Positions 23,574-35,133 of a DNA stretch of 64,000 nucleotides are shown here, piece after piece. The notes under the pieces were generated by a model. It searched no databases. It was given only the letters and a program-made list of their open reading frames with translations, and was not told where the DNA came from. The DNA lies in NCBI GenBank assembly GCA_037176705.1, contig CM073890.1, forward strand, positions 98,694,591 to 98,758,590, read 5' to 3'. The position numbers and the translations under genes were made by a program. How positions within the stretch are numbered: position 1 is the stretch's first letter; the number at the start of each line of letters is the position of its first letter. This stretch comes from Molossus alvarezi (Eukaryota; Chordata; Mammalia; Chiroptera; Molossidae).

Positions 23574-24365
23574 TTCTCTCTCTCTCTCTTCCTCTCTCTC
23601 CCTCCCACTCTATCTGAACAAAATTGGAAAAATGTCCTCAGGTGAGGATAAAAAAATAAATAAGAAGAAGAACAACACAACAAAATTGCAATAACTACAT
23701 GCCTATCAATGATTACGTTATATGTTAATGGACTAAATGCTTCCATCAGAACACATGAGGTGGTTAATCAAAAGACACACAGAGACTAGAAGTGAAGGGA
23801 TGAAAAAGTATATTTCCTGAAATAGAACTTTAAAAAGCAGAGGTAGCTATACTCGCATCAGATATAATAGACTTTAAAACAAAGACTATAAAAAGAGACC
23901 AAGAAGGGCTTTACATAATGACAAAATATCCATCCAAGAAGAGAATAATAACAGTCATAAATATTTTCACATCTATCACAGGAGTACCTACATATATTAA
24001 GTAAATATTAACAGACATAAAGGGAGAAATTGATAGTCATATAATAATAGTAGGGGACTTTAATACCCCACTTACATCAATAGATAGATCATTCAGACAG
24101 AAAATCAGTAAAAAAAAAACATTGGCCTTAAATGACACATTAGACCAGATGGACTTAATAGATATTTCCAGAACATTTCATCCAAAAGTTGCAGAATACA
24201 TTCTTTTCAAGTACACATGGAACATTATCTAGGATGGGTCACATGTTAGGCCACAAGTCTCAATAAATTCAAGAAGATTTAAATTATATCAAGTATCTTT
24301 TCCAACCACAAAGGTATGAAACAAGAAAGCAATTGCAAGGAAAAAAAACTAGGGGGGAAAAAACA
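21935..24365 (+). mobile_element. Old L1, 5' half (5'UTR, ORF1, ORF2 endonuclease)
   Basis: Plus-strand L1 with a 5'UTR-like start ('ggaagaccatgaactcaccc'), a decayed ORF1 region (about 22,650-23,370; 'ctctgggacaacatcaac', 'aaagagagaatcttgaaggc') and, after a SINE, an ORF2 endonuclease region (23,695-24,350; 'gttaatggactaaatgc', 'taggggactttaatacccc', 'cagatggacttaatagatat'). The conserved 'GDFN' endonuclease word is readable near 24,055, but stops and frameshifts break the frame. Sequence after the endonuclease is missing. Confidence 0.8.
23379..23690 (+). mobile_element. Ves-type SINE (hairpin-tailed class)
   Basis: Head 'ctctggctggtttggcttag', body 'ttgcagtttgtccccgggcc', an unusually long (TC)n/(CTTT) run at 23,539-23,605, then 'tgtcctcaggtgaggataaa' and an A-rich tail. 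It lies in the old L1 near the ORF1/ORF2 boundary. The B box is decayed ('gcttcagttcc') and no clear duplication was found. Confidence 0.88.
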
Positions 24366-24649
24366 CATAAGGAGTTTCTCAGGGCAGAAATCTCAAATGA
24401 AAATAGGTTTCCAGGTAGTATTTCTGCCAAAGCAAAAGCTAGGAAGAAATAAAAGAAGCATGGAAGAGAGGGAGGGAGAAAGGAAAAGAAGAGTAGTCCT
24501 ACGACTCATAATTTGGATGATTAGCTATCAAAAGATATTTTGGAGCATAGTGGCATAATACACAGACAAGGTATAGCAAAATAATAGATTTATTTTTCAC
24601 TTGAAGAAAAATCTAGAGAAAATATTATACATTAGGAGTTTATCATATA
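24366..24649. other. Unassigned AT-rich linker
   Basis: No repeat recognised between the L1 break point and the Tigger-like element. An 80-codon ORF starting in the L1 runs through it without family features. Confidence 0.35.
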
Positions 24650-24966
24650 CATTTGACCCTTGAACAATATGATTTCAACTGTATGGGTCCATTTATATGT
24701 GGATTTTTTAAATACCTATATATACTGTCTTTGATCCACAGTTGGGAGTCTACAGACGCAGAGGACTGACTGAATGCATTGGTCTGCACCCTTTTTTATA
24801 GGGAATTTGAGCATCTGTGAATTTTGGTATCCGCAGTAGTCCTGGAACCAATCCCCCATGGATGCCAAGGCACAACTAAATTTGGGAGAGTCCAAAATTA
24901 CAGGCAGATTTTGACCACGCAGGGATCCAGTGCCCCCAACCCCCATGTTGTTCAAGAGTCAACTGC
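24650..24966. mobile_element. Tigger-like DNA transposon relic
   Basis: Ends are inverted: 'atttgacccttgaacaat' on the left, and on the right 'ttgttcaagagtcaactgc', which reads as 'gttgactcttgaacaa' in reverse. The interior has 'ggatccagtgcccccaaccc' and 'ggaaccaatcccccatgga', words typical of short non-autonomous Tigger (TcMar) elements. About 315 bp, no transposase frame. Confidence 0.65.
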
Positions 24967-24984
24967 ACCAAATACTACTTATGG

Positions 24985-25745
24985 CATTGAGGCCAGGCTG
25001 CCCCAAAACATGCCACTTTGGCATATTCATTATTTTAAGTTAAACTTACTTGAGAAACAGCCAGCACAAGAGAACACGTTCACTTTCCTTTATTCCCTTG
25101 CAAGCAGGAAAAAAACCTGCCATGTGAAAGCATCCTCCTTATGCCAGGAAGGTGGGGGGCATTTCCTCACTGAGACGGGGAATTGGGGGCAGAGGAAGCT
25201 GTGTGAACAAACTTCATTACTTGTTCATTAATTGTCTACTACAAGCCCACATTCCTGTCTTTCGTTAAATCTTCATACACAAAAAATGTTTCTTTGTCTA
25301 TAAAGGTATACAAACAGTCTGTTCAGCCCTGGCCAGTTTGGCTCAGTGGTTAGAGCGTCGGCCTGCGGTCCTGAGAGACCCGGGTTCGGTTCCCGCTAAG
25401 GGCACGTACTTCGGTTGCAGTTTGTCCCCGGCCCTGGTTGGTCGTGCGGGTGGCAGCCACTCAATGTGTCTCTTCACATCGATGTTTCTCTCTCTCTCCC
25501 TTCCTCTCTCTCCCTCCCACTCTATCTGTACAAAAAAAAAAAAAGGAAAAATATCCTCGGGTGAGGATAAAAAACAAAACAAAACAAAAAAAACAGTCTG
25601 TTCAGTCACTTCTTAGGCCCCTGTGGGGCCTCCATACAAAATAAAATGTGTTTGGTTTTCTCCTGTTAGTATCTTGTATCAATTTGATTATTAGAACATC
25701 CAAAAGAAGCAACAAGGGTAATAGAAAATGTTCCCCTCCCCAACA
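24985..25745 (+). mobile_element. ERV class I-like LTR, interrupted by a SINE
   Basis: LTR-like block with TATA box 'tataaag' at 25,299-25,305, 'cccctgtggggcctcc', AATAAA at 25,640-25,645 and a U5-like end ('ctcctgttagtatcttg', 'tcaatttgattattagaaca'). A SINE with perfect duplications splits it at 25,327-25,590. The left boundary is uncertain. Confidence 0.55.
25327..25590 (+). mobile_element. Ves-type SINE (hairpin-tailed class), young
   Basis: A box 'tggctcagtgg', B box 'ggttcggttcc' at 25,383-25,393, body 'ttgcagtttgtccccggccc', CT tract, 'tatcctcgggtgaggata' and an (AAAAC)n tail. A 15-bp perfect duplication (aaacagtctgttcag) lies at 25,312-25,326 and 25,591-25,605. It is among the best preserved copies in the window. 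Confidence 0.95.
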
Positions 25746-25904
25746 ATACTCTTAGTTTCATATATCCAGAAAAGTAAAAAAAAGGTGTATTGCATGATCT
25801 CAATATAATAAATGCAGTTTTAAATAGTTCAAAGCAAGATGGCAATCCATTATATAGAAACCAAAATATCAGGCATTGTGCTACAGATACTTGCTTGATA
25901 ATAA

Positions 25905-25990
25905 TCCAAAAGGCAATAACTGTTATTTCCATTTTACAGATGAGGAAACTAAAGCTCAGCTATATGAACTTAATTATGCTTATAAAAGTC
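25905..25990 (-). mobile_element. MIR SINE fragment
   Basis: 'ccattttacagatgaggaaa' followed by 'ctaaagctcagctatatgaa' is the reverse complement of the MIR 3' segment. Short and diverged. Confidence 0.65.
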
Positions 25991-25998
25991 AAGATTAA

Positions 25999-26254
25999 GC
26001 CCTGGTTGGTTTGGCTCAGCGGTTAGAGCATGGGCCTGCAGACCAGAGAGACCCAGGTTTGGTTTCTGCTAAGGGCATGTACCTCGGTTGCAGTTTGTCC
26101 CCGGCCCTGGTTGGGGTTGTGTGGGTGGCAACCAGTCAATGTGTCTCTCTCACATCGCTGTTTCTCTCTCTCTCTCTCTTCCTCCCTCTCTCCCTCCCGC
26201 TCTATCTGAAGATAAATGCAAAAATGTCCTTTAGTGAAGATAAAAAACAAAAAC
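25999..26254 (+). mobile_element. Ves-type SINE (hairpin-tailed class)
   Basis: Head 'gccctggttggtttggctca', body 'ttgcagtttgtccccggccc', CT tract and a decayed tail hairpin ('tgtcctttagtgaagat'). A 12-bp perfect duplication (aaaagtcaagat) lies at 25,984-25,995 and 26,255-26,266. The loss of the right hairpin arm pairing marks it as older than the 25.3-kb copy. Confidence 0.92.
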
Positions 26255-26559
26255 AAAAGTCAAGATCCAAACATGTGCTTCCTGTAATCTACTTGATTCC
26301 ACAGTTCATTCATTCTCTACGGCTCCCAGTGGCCTCTCCTAGGAATGCTCACGACATTTATGGGAACAGTTATAACAGCACAGAAACTTCATTTCTTTAA
26401 TATGAACTTTTGTCTTTTCTTTCCTTTTGATTCAAACTGGCCTCGTCCAGCAGCACCCTGACTCACATGCCTCCTTCTCCCTGCAGGTCCACTCCCTTAA
26501 TCACTGAGCCCTCAGGATAATGAGGTTCTGATCAGCATCTAATAATTTTAGGAACAAAG

Positions 26560-26970
26560 CCTTGGGTCTGTTGACCACAGAAACAGAGTTTTAGTCAAAC
26601 TAGAGATAACATCTAGGCCTCAGTTGTGTTTCAGCTCCAAATCCAGAAAAGTGGTGAAACTAAGCGAAGGCAACTCCATGGCTGACATTAGGACCAGATG
26701 CAATGATCAACGACCCCATACCCCAGCACCACCAATCAGTAAAAACCATGACCCTAACTCCCTCAATTACTATAATTAATTATTTTTTTCCCTGTCTAAC
26801 CCACGCCCTGGAAGGCACTGGGAATCCAGGTCTTTAAGCTCTGGCTCATCTGTCTCCAGGCCTGGACCACTTCTAAAAATAAACCCTTTCTTTCTTTGCT
26901 GCAAACTCCTGTTCATGTCTTACTGGTCTTTAATACACTAAGGCAAACAGACCCTTTTAGTCCAATAACA
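26560..26970 (+). mobile_element. ERV class I-like LTR
   Basis: Block ending in an R/U5-like region: 'caggcctggaccacttc', AATAAA at 26,878-26,883, 'ccctttctttctttgctgc' and 'ctggtctttaatacacta'. The polyadenylation layout fits a class I ERV LTR on the plus strand. The 5' edge is unclear. Confidence 0.5.
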
Positions 26971-27342
26971 TGAATATACAATATATACAGAAGAAACCCC
27001 TTCCCCGCTCAACTACACTGAACTGACTTTGTCATGATCTACAAAATAACAATTCCATAGAATGCACACATATGTGTGCACACACACACACACAAGGTTT
27101 ATATACTAACAAGTAAGTTTTATTCATAACTGAGACACATGTCTCACTCTTCTTCAATAACTGTCATCATTTCTTATATATCCTTTCAGAAATTTCCAGG
27201 TCTATATATTCCTCTACATCTTTTTAAAAACAGAAATGAGAAACATATTTGGCACCTTATTCTATACCTTGTTTTATTTTTCCTAATGAATACAATATTT
27301 TTTTCATTTCATAAAGATCTACCACATTCTTTTTTTTCTCTT

Positions 27343-27558
27343 AGTCCTCACCTGGTAATATATTTTTATTGATCTTGGAGAGAAAGAGAGAGAGAGAATC
27401 ATTGATGTGAGAGAGACATCAATCGGTTGCTTCCCATGCACATTCCAACCAGGGATGAAACCAACAACCTAGGTATGTGCCTTGGCCAGGAATCAAACCC
27501 GAAACCTTTTTTGGTGCGCAGGACAAAGCTCCCACCAACTGAGCCACCCGGCCAGGGA
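27343..27558 (-). mobile_element. Ves-type SINE, minus strand
   Basis: The plus strand shows the reversed tail ('agtcctcacctggtaatat'), a GA-rich run, 'gagagacatcaatcggttgc', 'ggaatcaaacccgaaacct' and 'gagccacccggccaggg'. Imperfect 14-mers on both sides ('accacattcttttt', 'acttcattcatttt') may be an old duplication. Confidence 0.9.
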
Positions 27559-27959
27559 TACTTCATTCATTTTAATGAGTGGTTTAGCTTAGTAGTTTAT
27601 TTCATGTCAATGCATTAGTACATCTAACCAGTTTTTTATACTCAAAGAATATAACATTTTTACATGTGACTTTTGGTTTCTTTTGCTATGATTCTTCTCC
27701 AACTTGGCTGCTCATACCTGAGTCTTACACAGACTTTGGTGTTTGCTGTCTACCGCTCCTGTGCTGATGAGCAACTGCTATGCAAAAGGAAAAATCTCTA
27801 GGCAGTGTCCTGCTTGCTTTTCTCCACAGAGCTTTAAGGACAAGGAGTAATCAAGTGTCTTGTGATTTAGATGTTGTGCTTATTAAAAACAGACTCTTTA
27901 TAGGTTAACTTCCAACCTGATCATCTGTTGTTAACAAAGAAAAAGAGGGTTAAGATGTG

Positions 27960-28480
27960 ATAAAGAACAAAAATATATATATTGGAACAAAGGGTTGCAA
28001 TCTGGCAGTCACAGACTCAGGTAGTGACCTAAATTGTGCTCAACAAAGAAAAGCAGAGTTTTATAGAAGCAAAAACCACAAGTGGCCTTTCCATTTAGAC
28101 CCTCCATGCAAATGAAGAGTCCTGGCTATGTCAACAGGGATTGGTTAATTCCAGTATGCAAATAAAGGAGGCAAAATCTACAAGTACCAGTTTCATTTAG
28201 TTCCTCTATGTATATAAAGGATGCTGGCTGATGAAACAGATTGGCTTCTTTCTGAGTGAAGAATCTAGATGGTCTGGTTTCTTTGGTACGTAGGAAGTCA
28301 AGTCCAAGATGGGGTTTCATGGTTTTAAAAGTTCAAAAGGTTATGAGTGGGACATGAATAAGGCAAACTTCTTTCCAGCCTCCTGGCTTCATTTGAGGTC
28401 CCTTGATGTAAATGACTCTATCTGTTCACACTGCACAATGTTGTAACAAACAACATGGCAAAGAGTGTAAAAAGTGCTTA
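27960..28480 (-). mobile_element. Possible ERV LTR remnant, minus strand
   Basis: Segments such as 'gcaatctggcagtcacagac', 'tcaggtagtgaccta', 'ccatgcaaatgaagagtcct' and 'gtatgcaaataaaggaggc' recall the R-U3 part of mammalian class I ERV LTRs read on the minus strand. Two octamer-like 'atgcaaat' motifs are present. Boundaries and class are unproven. Confidence 0.4.
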
Positions 28481-30554
28481 TCAAAGTTGAAAAAAAGCAG
28501 TCACTTTTCCTTATACTTCTTAAAGTTTCATTTAGCTTTATTTGGAAGCCCCTAGCAGCCTAAAGATTCATATGCTATTTTCTTAGTGACTCCCTATCCT
28601 TACGCACACGCTTACTTGACAAGCAGAGACCTAATTTTAATTATATTAAATTGTTACTCAACAATATCTCTCTTTTTTTATTTATATTGTTCAGAACACT
28701 AAATGCCTAGTCAGATATCACCTGAACCTTTCTTCCAATTGCACCGGGGCACAATTCATCATGGTTGGAAGACCATTATGTAATCTCAGCAAATACTTTT
28801 CAGTTGGCTTTACGTATAACCAATGGGGACTGTATCATTTATAAACTACTCAATTAAACTTCTTCAGTAAAGTTAATTCAGTGGCAAAATAAACTGGTAA
28901 AATGTTCAATAAATGTTTGCTAATAGTAGCAGAAGAAAGAATTAAAATGATTGGGCCAGGATAGCCCAAATATTTCTGAATGACCATAGTTTTTCTTTTT
29001 CAATAATTGTATTGCTATAGGGCAATACTTTATAAAGAACAGAAATTTATAAAGATCTGTTCTACAGAATACTTTTCACAGAATATTAATAGTTATTGGA
29101 ACAAAAAAGGAAAAAAGTGGGGACATTGTCCCCATATGCATTATAAAACTTCAGAAAGGTACACAGGATGCAGCATTGACTTTCTTCCGCCTTAGCCCAC
29201 TAGTTGGCATTGCTTGGTATTCTAGGAAAATGAGTATTTAACCTTAATTATGCAGTTATAAAACAACAGTTCATAGTGTTTTAAATCCTTAGAATAATGT
29301 ATCCTATAATGAACTATCTCCACCATTATGAGGCATGCTTTTTGAAATTTCACCAACCTAAATGAATTTAACAAATGTTTCTAAATATATAAATCTCTTG
29401 AAATAAATCACTATTTGACCTGTTTTCAAAAATTGTTTTCTGTTTACATTTCCCAAGCTTCTCTTTCCCAGATTCCTAAATCCACACATTTGTTTATTGG
29501 GATTAGCTAACAAAAGCTTAGCTCTGTCACTGAGCATTGAGTTCACCTCCTCTCGTAAGTTCCCCAGCTCTCTGGAAACACACCACTTCGTTGAATTAAT
29601 CACACAGTCCTATTATTGGGCTTTTTTTTTCTGCCTGTTTTACTAGATCCAGAGAACCTGAGAGTGACAAACAAATTCTTCATATCAGTATTAGTGTTAA
29701 TATTAATATTTTGAAGCACAGCATTCTAAATAAACAACTGGAATCCTGTACCATCCAATAAATGCCCATTAAATAAATAAGTGAGCAAAAGTGTCAATAG
29801 AACTTCCATGTTATTAATGTTTTTGTCAATGATTTACATCAGGGACTGAATCAGACCTGTAGACAATTTTTAAATTGATTTTTGCCAGAGAAGCATGTTG
29901 TGAAGTTAAATTTTAATACTTTTAGGTGAAGCACATACTCCTTTTTCCAGAGTCCCAATATTACTCTGTTTTCTCGTATCTGGCAGCTTCACACATTTGT
30001 TACCTGACTGGCCCTCACAGTAACTGAGTTCGTTCCTCCTGAGCTGCGTATTATATGAGAAATGATATGCGTTGTGTTTACAGAAATAAAATGAGTTGTA
30101 CATACAGATTGACATAAGATGCATTTTGATAGAAATAACAGATTTGTCCATGTAGGTGGGAAAAGAAATGAAAAAAATCAACTTGAAATGATATAACGTG
30201 ATAGACTTTTAAAGCAAATTATATAATACCATAGATAACATAGTAGCCATTAGAGTATATACTCATCTCACATCTACAATACCCATCTAAACCAGAAACA
30301 GAGGCTGCCATGGAAAACATGTAGAGGGCTCCTGGGCGACCACCAAGGTCATTACAGGTCAGAAGAGAAAGCCTGATCATAGACACTATCCCCAAGGAAG
30401 ACGAGGAAACCACATCATGTGGCTGCTTGTAAAGACGGAATAGAAGGAGCAGAAGCAATGTCACCATGTATTTCAGTCAGCCAAACAGAGCTATGGAAAT
30501 AGGAGGGGAAGAAATTTTTTAAAGAAAAACAAAACAAAAAAAGTGTTTTAAAAT
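28481..30554. other. AT-rich, nothing recognised
   Basis: Two kb without an identifiable repeat or exon. Short ORFs on the minus strand (up to 91 codons) show no motif. Confidence 0.4.
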
Positions 30555-31412
30555 AAAAAAGTTGTGAGGAATTCAAAAATGGCAGCAGAGTGAGTGGAAG
30601 CTACACAAACCATCTCCCAGGACCAAATGAAATTACAACTAAAATAAAGACAAATAATCGGGGAAAAGTAACAGAAAAGCAGCTTGTGAGGACCATGTAA
30701 CCAGGGACACAGACTCTATCCTGGTAGGATTGTGGAGGCACGAGATGGGAGCTGGGAGCCCACAGTTGTCAGTGGTCTTAGCTATGAGCAGCACCCTCGG
30801 GGTTACACTCCCAAGCCTGCTCCAAAGCGCAGAGCCAGGACAGAAGCTAAAATAGCCACAGCCACTCACCTTGGGTTCTGGCAGAGGGAGGGCAGACTGG
30901 ACTGGAACTGTGTGGGGACACTCGGGATTTGGAGGGTGCTCAGAGCTTTTGCTGAATTGCAGCCACGCAGGATGGTGGCCAGTTTTCTCCTTTCCAGGAC
31001 TCTGGGGAAAGGCAGCAGCCACTCCCTCAGAGATTCAACCCCACTCGGTGGGCCATTGAAATGCAAATTGAGGCTCATTAACAACCAGCATCAGCCCCAC
31101 CCTTCAGGAAATCCCCTTATGCTGAACACCTGAGGGAGTTTTTCATTCAACTAGAACCCAAGGCTCTTCAAGTAACCGCAACTAATACCTGCAGGCAAAA
31201 AGGTAGAGGATAACTGAACTGTTCCTGAGTTTGCAAACCTACCCAGGAAAGTAAGACTTCACACTGGTATTTAACGTGGGTCCTCCCATGTTCATCAAAA
31301 CCCAGTAGAGGGAGCCAAAAGCAACAGAATACCAACACCCACAGGGAAAATTTGCCAGGCTCCAAAACCCACTGAGATAGCTAAAATAGTGAAACAAAGA
31401 AACAAAGCCCTA

Positions 31413-32253
31413 ATGAAAGAACAAGAGGCCTCTATTGAAGATAAGATAAATGAAATGCAGTTAAGCAAGTTAACAGAGCTAGAATTCAGAGCCATGATCT
31501 TGAGGAAGCTCAACAGCATGAATAAGGACATCAACACGATATGTAAAGACATAGAAACATTGAAAATCAACCAATTGGAAAAGTAAAATCCACCAAGAAG
31601 AAATGAAGAATGACATAGCAGAAATAAAAAACACATTGGAAGGACTAAACAGTAGACTAGAGGAAGCTGAGGACCGAATCAGTGAATTAGAAGACAGGGT
31701 AGAGAAAACCAACCAATCAGAAAACCAAAAGGAAAAAAAAAAAAAAACAATTAAAAAACAGGAAGACAGCTTAAGAGAACTGTGGGACAACTGGAAACAT
31801 AATAATATTCACATCATAGGAGTCCCTGAAGAAGAAGAAAATGAGCAAGGGTTAGAGAATATATTTGAAGAAATAGTGACAGAAAACATCCATAATTTGA
31901 TGAAGGAAGAAGGCATTCAAGTTCAAGAAGCACAGAGAGGCCAAAGTAACAAAAACCTATACAGGCCAACACCCAGAAACATAGTAATTAAAATGCCAAA
32001 AATTAAAGACAAAAAGAGAATCCTAAAAGCAGCAAGAAATAAGCAACAGAGTACCTACAAAGGAAACCCCATAAGGCTATCAGCTGACTTCTCAACACAA
32101 ACACTACAGGTCAGGAGGGAATGGCATGAAGTAATCAAAGTCATGAAAAACAAGGATCTGAATCCAACACTACTCTACCCAGAAAAGTTATCATTCAAAA
32201 TAGAAGGTCAAATAAAGAGCTTCCAGACCAAAAAAAAAAAAAAAAAAGGCTAA
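31413..32253 (+). pseudogene. L1 ORF1 (RNA-binding chaperone) relic
   Basis: L1 ORF1p is a trimeric coiled-coil RNA-binding protein that packages L1 RNA. The N-terminal part (31,413-31,586) and the rest (31,603-32,253, 216 codons) lie in different frames with a stop between them. Visible parts are a heptad-rich coiled coil (LNSRLEEAEDRISELEDRV), the RRM start (NNIHIIGVPEEEENEQG) and the C-terminal domain (IRLSADFS, VRREW). An A18 run at 32,230-32,247 replaces the usual lysine-rich codons near the end and shifts the frame, so the natural C-terminus continues out of frame. Confidence 0.9.
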
Positions 32254-32354
32254 GGAAATACATTAGCACCAAACCAGCACTGCAAGAAAGGTTTAAAAGA
32301 CTGCTGTAATAATTAGAAGATATAGGAAGAAAAATATAACCACACTAAACAAAA

Positions 32355-35133
32355 ATGGCAACAAATAAGTACATATCAATAATCACCTCAAATGTAAATG
32401 GATTGAATGTTCCCATAAAAAGACACAGAGTAGCTGATTAGATAAGGGAGCATGACTCATATATACATTGTTTACAAGAGACCCACCTCACAACAAAAGA
32501 CTCACATAGGTTGAAAGTGAAGGGATGAAAAAAATCTTCCAAACAAACAGAAAGGAAAAAAAGCTGAAGTAGCAATATTCATATCTGATAAAGTAGATTT
32601 CAAAATGAAGGCCATAACTAGAGACAAAGAAGAACACTACATAATATTGAAAGGATCTATCCAACAGGAAGATATAACCTTGATAAACATATATGCACCC
32701 AATATCGGAGCACCAACATATATTAAAAATCATCTGGAGGACTTCAAAGGAGAAATCGATAGCAATACAATCATAGCAGAGGACTTCAACACACTGCTGA
32801 CATCACTAGATAGATCATCTAGATAAAAAATTAACAAGAAAACAGAGACTATAAATGAAGCATTTAATCAAATGGATTTAATAGATATCTACAGAGAATT
32901 ACACCCCAAAACTGAAGAATTCATATTCTTCTCAAGTGCACATGGGACATTCTCAAAGATAGAACTCATGTTAGGACACAAACTAAGTCTCTACAAGTTC
33001 AAGAAGATTGAAATCATATCAAGCATCTTCTCAGATCACAAGGGCATTAAACTAGAAATCAATTGCAACGAGAACATACAAAAACATTTGAACACAAGGA
33101 GGCTAAATAGCATGTTATTAAACAATGAATGGGTTACCTAGGTGATCAAGGAAGAAATTAAAAACTTCCTGGAAACCAATGAAAATAAACACAAAACAAC
33201 ACAAAATCTATGGGATACAGTGAAAGCAGTTCTGAGAGAGAAGTTTATAGCACTACAGGCCTACCTCAAGAAACAAGAAAAACTTCTAATAGATTATCTA
33301 ACATCACAACTTAAAGAACTAGGAAGCAAACAAAAAGAAAACCCCAGAGCAAGTAGAAGTAAGGAAATAGTGAAGATCAGAGCAGAAATAAATGATATAG
33401 AGACCAAAAAAACAATTCAAAGAATCAATGAAACAAAGAGCTGGTTTTTCAAAAAGATAAACAAGATTGATGGTTCCTTAGCTAGACTCCCCAAGAAACA
33501 AAGAGACAGAACCCAAATACACAAAATCAGAAATGAAAGAGAAGTAACAACTGACACCACAGAAATACAAAGGATCATGAACAAATACCATGAACAACTA
33601 TATGACAACAAATTCGACAATCTAAGCAAAATGGACAAATTTCTAGAAACACATAGTCTCCCAAAACTGGACCAGGAAAAGATAGAAAACTGGAACAGAC
33701 CAATAACAACTAAGGAAATTGAAGAGGTAATCAAGACTCTCCCAGCAAACAGAAGCCCAGGCCTGGATGGCTTCACAGGGGAGTTTTACCACACATTCAA
33801 AGAAGAACTAACACCCATTCTCCTCAAACTAGTTCAAAAAATTCAAGAAGAAGGACGACTTCCAAATTCACTTTTATAGCAATGATGAAGTCACAGAAAA
33901 AAAGAATTAGAAAAATAATTTATTTACCATCACAGCAAAAAAATTAAGATATCTAGAAATAAACTTAACCAAAGAAGTAAAGGACCTATTCGGAGAAAAC
34001 TACAGGACATTGAAAAAAGAAATACAGGAAGATACAAAAAAGTGGAAGCACAAACCTTGTTCATGGATTGGAAGAATTAACATCATTAAAATGTCCATAT
34101 TACCCAAAGCAATCTATAGATTCAATGCAATACCCCTCAAAATACCAACAACATATTTCACAGAACTAGAACAAATACTTCAAAAGTTCATATGGAACCA
34201 AAAAAGACCCCGAATAGCCACAGCAATCTTGAAAAAGAAGGACAAAGTAGGTGGGATCACAATACCAGACATCAGGTTATACTACAAAGCTACTGTAATC
34301 AAAACAGCCTGGTACTAGCACAAGAACAAGTATATAGATCAGTGGAACAGTACAGAGAACCCAGAAATAGACCCATGACATTATGCTCAATTAATATTTG
34401 ACAAAGGTGGCAAGAGCATAGAATGGAGTAAAAACAGCCTCTTTAATAAATGGTGTTGAGGAAATTGGACAGCTACATGCAAAAAAAAAAAAAATGAAAC
34501 TAGACCATCAATTTACACCATACACAAGAATAAACTCAAAATGGATAAAAGATTTAAATGTGACCTGTGAATCCATAAAAATCCTAGAAGATTTTTAAAT
34601 GTAGGCAACAAAATTTCAGACATCATATGCAGCAGGATTTTTACTGATACACCACCTAAGGCAACAGAAACAAAGGAAAAAATGAACACATGGAACTACA
34701 TCAAACTAAAAAGCTTCTGCACAGCAAAAGAAATAATCATCAAAATGGCAGGGGAACCCACTGTCCTGGAAAGCATAATTGCCAATGATACATCAGATAA
34801 GCGGTTAATTTCCAGTATATATAGAGTGCTCATACAACTCCACAAAAGGAAGACAAAGAACCCAATTAAAAAATGGGCAGAGGAGCTGAATAGACACCTC
34901 TCCAAACAGGACATACAAATGGCCTAGAGACATATGAAGAAATGCTAACTTCACTAATCATCAGAGAAATGAAAATTAAAACAACAATGAGGTATCACCT
35001 CACACCTGTCAGAATGGCCGCCATCAACAAATCATCAAACAACAAGTGTTGGCGAGGGTGTGGAGAAAAGGACACTCTAGTACACTGCTGGTGGGAATGC
35101 AGACTGGTGCAGCCACTATGGAAAACACTATAG
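32355..35133 (+). pseudogene. L1 ORF2 (endonuclease / reverse transcriptase) relic
   Basis: It starts at ATG 32,355 (MATNKYISIITSNVNGLN), with a stop at 32,439-32,441. The endonuclease continues in another frame (32,605-33,141): the usual GDFN word is changed to EDFN and SDHKG is kept. 33,142-33,879 covers the linker and the RT N-terminus (NRSPGLDGFTGEFY, EGRLPNS). The sequence then jumps to the region after the RT palm (NLTKEVKDL, 34,010-34,318, '[20 protein letters not shown]'). By comparison with ordinary L1 ORF2, roughly 230 codons including the FADD catalytic motif are gone. The C-terminal cysteine-rich part ([18 protein letters not shown]) is at 35,055-35,110. Confidence 0.9.

Noticed and set aside
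30639..31133. ORFs of 127 and 133 codons on opposite strands
   Set aside because: Both fall in the GC-richer 5'UTR of the L1 and have no recognisable domain.
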